The notes beneath the pieces are model-generated. The model was not told where the DNA came from and made no database searches. It was given only the letters and a program-made list of their open reading frames with translations. This document shows positions 28,109 to 35,000 of a stretch of DNA of 35,000 nt, one piece after another (position 1 is the stretch's first letter; each line of letters opens with the position of its first letter). Source of the DNA: Prorocentrum cordatum (lineage: Eukaryota; Sar; Dinophyceae; Prorocentrales; Prorocentraceae); contig CAUYUJ010018332.1 in assembly GCA_963575745.1 (NCBI GenBank), positions 157,540 to 192,539 of the forward strand, given 5' to 3'. Both the position numbers and the translations under genes were made by a program.

Positions 28109-28520
28109 GGAGGAGGAGGAGGAGGAGGGAGGAGGGAGGAGGAGGAGGAGGAGGAGGAGGGAGGAGGAGAATGGGGGATGAGCTTGTGAGGAGAAGGAGG
28201 GGGAGGAGGCGGACGCGGAGGAGGGGGGGAGGACGAGGAGGGCGAGTAGGAGTAGGAAGAGGAGGAGGAGGAGGAAAAACAGGAACAGGAAAACAGGAGA
28301 AGAAGGAGGAGGAGGAGGAGGAGGAGGAGGGAGGAGGAGGAGGAGTAGGAAGAGGAGGAGGAGCAGGAGGAGGAAGGGGAGGAGGAGGAGGAGGAGGAGA
28401 GGAGGGAGGAGCAGGAGGAGCAGGAGGAGTAGGAAGACGAGGAGGAGGAGGAGGAGGAGGGGGAGAAGGGGAAGGAGGAGGATGGGGGAGGAGGGGGAGG
28501 AGGAGGAGGACGAGGACGGC
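28109..28520. repeat. (GGA)n-rich tract, 0.4 kb
   Basis: GGAGGAGGA with GTAGGAGTAGG and AACAGG interruptions. A unique island at 28525-28660 follows; it is open on both strands and unassigned. Confidence 0.93.
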
Positions 28521-28769
28521 GAGCACGAGGGCGACAAGGCAACACCAGCCTGCTCATGCGCAGCCGGAGGGCGGCGTCCTCCTGCGGCGGCTCCTCCTCG
28601 TGGGCGGCTGCAGGCCGGGGGGAAGTCCCAGAGGGGTCTGAGGACAGAGGCCTCCAATGGTCTGGTCGAGGAGGGGGAGAAGGAGGAGAAGGAGAGGGAG
28701 GAGAGGTTCAGGATCGAGACGGCCTAGTAGAGACAAGGAAGAGCAGGATAATGAGAAGGAAGCGTAGGA

Positions 28770-29279
28770 GGAGGACGACGACGATGACGATGACGATGTA
28801 ATGGCGATGACGATGAGGATGGCGATGACCATGCTGATGACGATGATACCGCTGACGGTGATGATGGTGCTTATGATGATGATGACGATGACGATGATGG
28901 TGCTGATGATGATGCTGATGATGACGATGGTGCTGATGACGATGATGACGATGATGCTGATGCTGCTGCTGCTGATGATGATTGTGATGATGGCGATGAT
29001 ATCGACGACGATGACGATGATGCTGATGATAATGATAATGCTGATGATGTTGATGAGGACTATGATGACGATGCTGGTGCTGATGCTGCTGCTGATGATG
29101 GTGGTGATTATGAAGACGACGACAACGCCGACGACGATGCTGATGATTCTGATGATGATGGTGATGATGATGATGCTGATGATGCTGCGTGTGCTGCTGA
29201 TGCTGCTGCGGCTGATGCTGATGCTGCTGATGATGATGGTGGTGATGATGACGATGGCGACGACGATGATGATGCTGAT

Positions 29280-29310
<31 letters not shown>

Positions 29311-29359
29311 CTGATGAGGGTGATCGTGATGATGATGATGCTGAGTATGGTTATGTTGT

Positions 29360-29391
<32 letters not shown>

Positions 29392-29650
29392 CTGATCATG
29401 ATAATGTTGATGCTGATGCTGATGCCGCGGATGATGAGCATGATAATGCTGATGATGATCTGGCTGCTGCTGCTGCTGCTGATGCTGTCGATGCTGATGT
29501 TGCTGCTGTTACTGCTGCTGCTGATGATGCTGCTGCTGATAATGATGATCACGAGGATGCTGATGCTGAATTTGTTGATGATGCTGATGATCATAGTTTT
29601 GGTGGTTCTGATGACGATGGCGATGACGATTATGCTGCTGCTGCTGCTGC
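28770..29650. repeat. (GAT)n/(GCT)n compound microsatellite, 0.9 kb
   Basis: GATGATGCTGATGACGATG-type triplets throughout, the longest simple tract in the window. The 344-codon poly-Met/Leu plus frame and 424-codon poly-Ile/Ser minus frame arise from it. Confidence 0.95.
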
Positions 29651-29654
29651 TGGG

Positions 29655-29795
29655 GAGGAGGAGGAACATGAGGGGCGATGAGGAGCGAGCGGGTGCGAGG
29701 AGGAAGAGGATGAGGAGGACGAAGAGGAGGCGGAGGAGGAGAAAGACAAAGAGGAGGAGGAGGAGGAGAAGCAGGAGGAGGAGGAGGAGGACTAT
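29655..29795. repeat. (GGA)n tract
   Basis: GAGGAGGAG with AAGA and GCGGAG interruptions, adjoining the candidate exon at 29827-29899. Confidence 0.9.
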
Positions 29796-29826
29796 TGGCT
29801 TTTGTTTGTTTTGCCGCGCGGTCCAC

Positions 29827-29899
29827 ATGCGCTAAGGCGTCGAACTCCTCAACCACGACATCTAAAGGCGGCCAGAGATCCGGGAGGCGTGCCATCATC
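29827..29899 (-). CDS. Candidate exon, product unknown
   Basis: The minus strand reads MMARLPDLWPPLDVVVEEFD then ALAH, a balanced amphipathic sequence unlike its surroundings. It is preceded by a pyrimidine-rich stretch ending TCGCCAG (AG at 29901-29900) and followed by GTGGAC (GT at 29826-29825). The polypyrimidine-AG makes it the best of the unassigned islands. No family is recognised. If real, it is a 73-bp exon of a minus-strand gene. Confidence 0.35.
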
Positions 29900-30122
29900 C
29901 TGGCGACGCGAGCAGAGGGCGAGGGAGAGGAGGAGAGAGAGAAGAGAGCAACACATGCACGTGCTCCACAAGGCGTCGGGGAACGCGAGACGCCAGCGCA
30001 ACTAGGCTGTGAAGAGGCGTGGGGGAGCAGACAGCGTAGCCAGGCAAGGGGGGGCAGCGTGAGGAAAGTGCCAGGCGGGAGGAGGCGACGTTCGCGGCGG
30101 GCCCCTCCACGAGCCCCAGCAC

Positions 30123-30154
<32 letters not shown>

Positions 30155-30292
30155 TAACGATGACGATGATCACGATGACGATGCTGATGATACTGATGAT
30201 GATGATGGTGATGATGATTATGATGATTCTGATTATGATGATGATGCTGATGCTGATGCTGATGACGAGGAGGAGGATGAGCAGGAGGAGGA
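30123..30292. repeat. (GAT/GAC)n microsatellite
   Basis: GACGATGACGATG then GATGATGAT with TGA and ATTATG interruptions. The preceding 29900-30120 is unassigned DNA. Confidence 0.93.
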
Positions 30293-30472
30293 TCACAATG
30301 AGGAGCGAGGAAGAGGGCGGGTGTGTTCCTCGGACTCCTTCTCCCAGCTGCTGCCGATTTCAGTTACGTGCTCTAAGCCATGGCGGGCTGACTTGCCTGT
30401 TCCACTTCTCTTCGGCACTCTATGTTCCTGCACTTGCTGACAGCTGTACTTAGCCACATCGCTTGAGTCGGT

Positions 30473-30496
30473 TCTCTCTCTCTCTCTCTATCTCTC
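30473..30496. repeat. (CT)n dinucleotide run
   Basis: TTCTCTCTCTCTCTCTCTATCTC. It lies in otherwise unremarkable DNA (30300-30600) without a recognised gene. Confidence 0.9.
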
Positions 30497-30599
30497 ATTT
30501 GTTGTTCCCATCACTCCTTATGATGTCAATCTTGCCGCCCAGATGCTAATGTCATCCGATCAAAATCCTGCAACGCGGGAAAGCGAGGAGGATGAGGAT

Positions 30600-30872
30600 G
30601 ATGAGAGGAATCGCTTCTCGTCCTCCTGCTTCTACCCCGACCTCCTCCTCGCCTCTGCCTTCTCCCCAGGGGGGGCCTCTGAGGGATCAGGCTCTCCTCC
30701 TCCCGCTCCTTGCTCCTCCCTCCCACTGCTTCTACCCCCCCTCCCTCTTCGCCTCCCCCCCACCACTCCGTCTTCTTGTCCTCCTACCCCCACCCCCGCC
30801 CCTTCTACTCCTCCCCCGCCGCTCCCTCTACCCCTCACCCCCGCATGCTTCACGTCTCCTCCCCCCTGACTC
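30600..30872. repeat. Pyrimidine-rich tract next to the LINE 3' end
   Basis: CTCCTC, CCCCAC and CTTCT-rich plus strand without a fixed period; poly-Pro/Ser artefact frames. Confidence 0.8.
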
Positions 30873-30884
30873 TTACTTACTTAC
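30873..30884 (-). repeat. (GTAA)3 tail, candidate 3' terminus of the LINE
   Basis: The plus strand TTACTTACTTAC is GTAAGTAAGTAA on the LINE strand, about 280 bp after the last stop. Many LINEs end in short tandem repeats instead of poly(A). Beyond it the sequence becomes CT-rich, unlike the element. Confidence 0.45.
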
Positions 30885-31165
30885 GTTCCCATTCGCGCCA
30901 CAAAACTTCACTCACACGACGGCGCTGGGCAGCTCTACCCTGAAAGGAGCTAAGCTTTTCAAAGGGGGGTTCAGCCTCGCGGATGGGCCCCCGAGGGCCC
31001 GAACACGCAAGGGCGGAGCGCCGCCAGAAGGCGGCCCACGGCCCCCCGCCCCAGGGAGCCAACCCCCCAGGACAAGGGGCGCGAGCGGGGGCGAGGCTGA
31101 ACCCTACCTACTAAAAGCTCGACCCCCCGCCCGCTGACGGCCCGCGCGGGCCGCGGAGCCTCCAT
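30885..31165 (-). other. Structured GC-rich 3' UTR of the LINE
   Basis: A perfect 14-bp inverted repeat, GGGTTCAGCCTCGC at 30967-30980 and its inverse at 31091-31104, closes a 110-bp GC-rich loop that contains further complementary blocks (GGGCCCCCGAGGGCCC at 30985-31000). Some LINE reverse transcriptases recognise a 3' stem-loop in their RNA; that role here is inference. Confidence 0.5.
31138..31153. repeat. Perfect 16-bp GC palindrome after the LINE stop codon
   Basis: CGGCCCGCGCGGGCCG, all G/C, begins 12 bp after the TAG at 31168-31166 on the minus strand. It is part of the structured 3' UTR. Confidence 0.85.
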
Positions 31166-31909
31166 CTACTTCTTGCCCATGAGCTGCTTCGCCATGGGTC
31201 CCCTCGGCACCTTCCCGACCTTCTTGGACCCGCCCCATCCGCGCAGCATGATGCTGATCACGTGCATGAGGTCCGCCAATTTGACTCCCTCGATCATCTT
31301 GGGCGACTCCAGCGGGGATCGTTGCAGCACCTCTTCGAACTTCTCGTCTGTTGATGCGCCTGCCCATGCTTCCAGCTGCTGCTTGTTGAGAATCTCTGCC
31401 GACTTCTCCCCGCTGGCCACCAATATCTGGCCTCGAATACTGATTGTCAATCGTACCTTCTTCGTGTCGTACATCTGTGAGTACGTAAAGTCCTTGATCC
31501 ACTCGCTGGCGTCCTCGCTCGAGCCATGCTGCAGCATGTTGAGCAACCTCGTGGGCAGCCCCCGATACCTCTTCATGTCGGGTGCCGTGCCATCCTCGGC
31601 GAGCCAGTTCTCGATATCGCTCAGAGCCTTCGAAAAAAGCTGGAGTTCTGGTGGCCCTCTCTGATGCTGGGCGCCTTCTTTCTTGACCAACTCGAGATAA
31701 GCTTGATATTGTGCTTGTCCGTGCTCCACTAGAACGTGATTGTGCGGCAAATGAATCTGCGTCTGTGTGAAATGTTCCTGGCTTCTCATGCGCGCCTCGA
31801 GCTGCACGATCATCCTGCGCGTCACCGTGTCGTCTGTCTCCTGCAGCTTGCGAGCTTTCTTGTCCTTCTCTCCCGTGGGCACCGCCTCCACTCCCATGAT
31901 CCACGACAT
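31166..31909 (-). CDS. LINE C-terminal frame or second ORF, 247 codons
   Basis: It starts ATG at 31909 (MSWIMGVEAVPTGE) and ends MGKK-TAG at 31166. Composition is normal and non-repetitive: RRMIVQLEARMRSQEHFTQT, KALSDIENWLAEDGTA, VRLTISIRGQILVASGEKSA, LADLMHVISIMLRGWGG. It fully overlaps the Arg/Gly/Ala-rich extension of the RT frame, which by composition is its shadow. Relative to the RT frame it is shifted by +1, and sense passes from one frame to the other within about 15 bases around 31910-31925. It could be translated after a +1 frameshift, by reinitiation, or the RT frame may carry a one-base insertion in this copy. No known domain is recognised. Confidence 0.65.
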   Translation of the reverse strand: MSWIMGVEAVPTGEKDKKARKLQETDDTVTRRMIVQLEARMRSQEHFTQTQIHLPHNHVLVEHGQAQYQAYLELVKKEGAQHQRGPPELQLFSKALSDIENWLAEDGTAPDMKRYRGLPTRLLNMLQHGSSEDASEWIKDFTYSQMYDTKKVRLTISIRGQILVASGEKSAEILNKQQLEAWAGASTDEKFEEVLQRSPLESPKMIEGVKLADLMHVISIMLRGWGGSKKVGKVPRGPMAKQLMGKK

Positions 31910-31910
31910 C

Positions 31911-34900
31911 TAGTTCAATCTGGTGCTGTTCCAGGTGTTGCGCTAAGTGTTCCAACAATATGTGCTGTCGCAGAACTTGAGACTCATCGGCAGAGAACGG
32001 ACACAGACGGCATTGAGTCGTACGCATTCGGATTTCTCGACTCGATCTGCTTCTGTCTACGCATAATCCACGTGTCACTGCTGCGCTCATGTGTTTTTGT
32101 GCTTGCTCATATGTGGCGAACACTGCTCCGCATATAGTGCACTGGTTACTTACACAACATGCTCGAAATACAACTTGCCTTCCGTGAGTGCCACCTCGTG
32201 TATGTACATAGTGTGAAGCCAATCGGACCTTATCTGGAAATCGCGCCTGGCACGGGTTTCCTTCCTCATCCTCGGCCCAGCATTGGTACGCTCCTCCTTC
32301 CAGACGCTCGGGTCGGGCCACTTCATATTGGACACGATTTCTTGTAAAATGAGCCCGAAGTCCCAGAAGATCGAGTCTCAGGAAATCCTCTCGTCCCTCG
32401 GTAATGGCCCGAAACGGTTGACGCCCGTGCATGTCCAGGAATACTTCCCCGTCCTCGAAAATCTGGAGCCCCGAGACATCCTGGAGCCACTGTGAAGCCC
32501 ATGGGTTCCCCTCTTTCCAGTTCTCATCTGTGATCTCCTCGCTCGTTTTTTGCCCGGCAGTCATCTTTCCAAATGCTGTGCCTGACACTTGATCCGCAGT
32601 AGTCAAATTTGCCAACATTTGCTGAAGCCACTTAAGCCTACGTATGCGTGCCTCCACGTACACACTCGCCATGCCTAAACTCACCATAACCTCCAAATTC
32701 GTGAGGGACCGAATCTCACCATCGCTTCGCTGCCTAGCTACCCCGCCTAGCACAACTCTCCCACGTTTAGCCAAAAAACTTTCAAGCGGTTGGAAGTCCT
32801 GCACTTTCATCGGCCCGTCGTACTTGGCGAATGTTTCTATCCCCGTCAAAATCGCATTGATAACATATCCCTTGAATATCGAAAGTTTCCATTTCATGCT
32901 AACATTGGAGGTCCAGAAGTTCCCCATCTGAGCCCAGGCCGTCTTTCCTGCTAAGATTCTGTACCCTGTCTCCACCGACATTGAAAATCTAGCCGTCATT
33001 CGGACCCCCAAATATCTGGCCGCAGCCGCACTATGTCCCTGGAATACGAGGTCCCTCAAGATATCCCTTTCCAACTTAAGCCCTCCAGTCCCACAGCAAT
33101 AAGGAATAGTCTCTTGCTTGCTGATATTCTGCGCAAGACCCATTCCACCCAATATCCCATCGATCTGTTCGTTCTGTTTTTTTCCTGCAACTGGCGCTTG
33201 TATCTTGTCTCGAAACTGGAACGTATCAGCTACATCATCCACGAACATGGTCATCGCTGCCTGTTCGACTGAGCCCGTCCATGGTGAAACTACCTCAATC
33301 TGCATACACTCGTGCTGGGCGTAGTGGTAGAACTCCGCCGCGTACGCCGCAACAAAGAGGAAGACCATGACGGGGTCACCTGGCATGCAGCCCTCGCCCA
33401 TGAGAAACAATCTATCAGGCGCTCCAGAAAAACAGAAATGTGCCCATCGAATTCTGTCCAGCATGATCGTTATGTGCTTTGGGTGGACGTGTTTCATGAT
33501 CGCCTGGTTCAGCTTGCCCGTCCTGATAGAAAAAAATGCATTCGTAGCATCGTGAAGCCTTCTTGCATGTGGTGACCCTTGCCTCTTTAACCTCCATGCG
33601 CTGCACATCTGGACTAGAATTGCTCCTTCGCGGCGCCTATGTTTGAGGGCCCCATACGTCCAACTCGGGATTCCTGTAAAATCAACTTGCTGCAATATCC
33701 CACGAAAATGAAACTTTGCCAAACTGCATACCATCATCACAATTCTCTCGCCGTCGACTCCTTCTTTCTCATTGCCTTTACCAATTTGTGCCGCTTGTGC
33801 TCGCTTCCATGCAATCGGTACCTGCTGATTCATCAAAATGCCTTCCATGAGCGTCCACAAGAAGGCGTGAAAGTGGGGTGTGCACAGGTTCTCAAGCTCC
33901 GACTCTAGTCCCAGCCCTTGCCGTCGATGCATCATTCTCTTATTGAACCATTTCGGAAACATCATACATCTCAGCAACTCGGTGCTCGAACTCCACGGGG
34001 GGGAGGATCTCCATAACTTAGCCTTCCATGCCGCTCTCCTCATCTGCTTCAGCTCCTCAACTATCTCCTCCTGGGTGACACACACCTGCATGGTCATATC
34101 CCGTTCCCTCTGCATCTGGTCGGCGTCGGTCTCGATGGCGGAACATCCTCCTTTTGTGCCGGCCTTCTGCATCTTCGTGATCCACTCCTCAGTCGCTCCT
34201 GGGATGGCATGCCTACCAAATACTCGCTTCCGTCCCCCACGATTTCTTTGAGCTAAAAGCCTCGCCATCTTGTGCACCGTGTACGTGTCCTTAGCCTCCA
34301 CCGCCCTCATAAACTCATTACATCTCATTTCTGTGATATCGGCCCAGTGTTTCCGCTTCCTCTGTGTTAGCCATCTGCTCACAATTCTTAGTCGATATGT
34401 TAGCTTGCCTATCGCCATGATACTCTCGACCTGCTGACTAGAAAAGCCTTGCTCGCTCAATTCCGAATACTGACTCGTGTCAATCGTACTTCTTTGTCGT
34501 ACATCTGTGAGTACTCGTTCCGATCCACTCTCTGGCGCCGCACTCTCAGTCACTCGCATACTTTGCGATACTGGATCTGACTCATCGTTCACAACTCTCT
34601 GGAACTGCTCGGCGGTGACGTACCCATCGATCTTCACTGACACTTGTGGCCTATCATCATCGATCGGGATGGTCTCAAAGGCAGCTCGAAGATCACGGCG
34701 CTGTCGAAGTAATTGGCGAACCTCTCTAGCGTGTGCTGCATGATCTTCCTGATAAGCTCCGTTTTGTCCACAATGGGCCTCCGCTGCAGCTCTTATGGCT
34801 TCGTGGATTGCCTCATTCGCGAACTCTGCCTTCTTCGACCAATCAACGTCCCTGAGTTCGTCACGCTTGGTTGCCAAAATGGCTTCCGCATGCCTTACGA

Positions 34901-35000
34901 ACGCCTGCCTCTGATCACCAAGCTGCAGCATCTTCGCCACGGCTTCTCTCGAAATTTTGGGTCCCTCTCGTGCCGACTCATATGGTAAGCTCACGATGCC
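31911..35000 (-). CDS. LINE reverse transcriptase with C-terminal zinc fingers, N-terminus off window
   Basis: The enzyme primes on nicked target DNA and copies element RNA. Residues are counted from the GTG at 34994; the frame is open to the edge, so this is not the true start. Residues 1-330 are a charged helical connector. RT landmarks: VPIAWKRAQAAQIGKGNE (392-409), RRLHDATNAFFSI with D482, GEGCMPGDPVMVFLF (533-547, the GxxQGDPLSPxLF block), MTMFVDDVAD with D586-D587 (the FADD box) and ARYLGVRM (659-666). Thumb follows. Three zinc-finger-like motifs: C905-x9-C915-x12-H928-x2-H931, C952-x2-C955-x12-H968-x9-C978 and C995-x2-C998-x12-H1011-x4-H1016, the last a classic CCHH. Sense ends near residue 1028; the frame stays open to 31104 but reads as a shadow of the 31166-31909 frame. 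Confidence 0.92.

Larger units (their letters stand above)
30873..35000 (-). mobile_element. LINE-type non-LTR retrotransposon, 5' part beyond the window
   Basis: A minus-strand RT frame, C-terminal zinc fingers, a second overlapping frame and a GC-rich 3' UTR lie in order from 35000 to 30873. There are no LTRs and no integrase. An endonuclease domain, which in most LINEs precedes the RT, would lie to the right of the window. The reading frame is essentially undamaged, in contrast to the Copia element. The 3' boundary is a proposal based on the (GTAA)3 tail. Confidence 0.85.

Noticed and set aside
27414-28657. Minus-strand frames of 370-384 codons rich in Ser, Pro and Leu
   Set aside because: All three frames are open over the same (GGA)n tract and read as homopolymers; the only non-repeat part (27784-27975) has no recognised domain.
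28554-29835. 344-codon Met/Leu frame (plus) and 424-codon Ile/Ser frame (minus)
   Set aside because: Translation of a compound (GAT)n/(GCT)n microsatellite; frames open on both strands with no domain.
31104-31900. C-terminal 270 codons of the LINE RT frame
   Set aside because: Composition (Arg/Gly/Ala/Gln-rich) is that of a shadow; the +1 frame at 31166-31909 is far more protein-like.

Overview
The window looks like nuclear DNA of a dinoflagellate (Symbiodiniaceae, Polarella, Prorocentrum or a relative; genus not resolvable by eye). The reasons are two retrotransposon polyproteins of the types common in dinoflagellate genomes, a visibly GC-rich composition, extreme expansion of trinucleotide microsatellites and minisatellites, and short exon-like islands surrounded by simple repeats. 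There is no sign of bacterial operons, rRNA, recognisable tRNA or CRISPR. Most long open frames in the window are artefacts of (GGA)n, (GAT)n, (CAT)n or of minisatellites.

Layout. 1-1850: simple repeats surrounding at least two minus-strand exons (1609-1775 and about 405-480) of a major facilitator superfamily (MFS) transporter; they are separated by a 1.1-kb intron made largely of (GAT)n and (CCT)n and bounded by a 9-bp direct repeat. 1850-3875: (GGA)n, two palindromic elements, a 73-bp repeat family and a poly-G minisatellite. 3880-13321: a complete but decayed 9.44-kb Ty1/Copia LTR retrotransposon (131-bp LTRs, tRNA-iMet-like primer site, order Gag - protease - methyltransferase-like domain - integrase - RT - RNase H), inserted into the poly-G minisatellite, which resumes on the other side. 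13322-19330: (CAT)n tracts, diverged direct repeats, a 42-bp minisatellite with a local inversion, an 83-bp family, a 435-bp tandem duplication and an 88-bp tandem array. 19340-23760: mostly unannotated DNA with opposing GGA and CCT tracts and a GC-rich array of about 46 bp in more than 20 copies. 23780-30870: alternating CCT, GGA and GAT tracts with small exon-like islands, and a second location of the 73-bp and 83-bp families. 30873-35000: the 3' part of a LINE-type non-LTR retrotransposon on the minus strand, running off the right edge; its RT frame is open over more than 1000 codons and ends in zinc fingers, followed by an overlapping 247-codon frame.

The two retroelements differ in age. 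The Copia copy carries at least six in-frame stops, several frameshifts and 14 differences between its LTRs; the LINE is nearly intact. The only recognisable host gene is the MFS transporter, whose remaining exons lie off the left edge or were not found. The most interesting points are the methyltransferase-like module inside the Copia polyprotein, the direct repeat at the MFS splice sites (as expected of a mobile intron), and the overlapping-frame end of the LINE.
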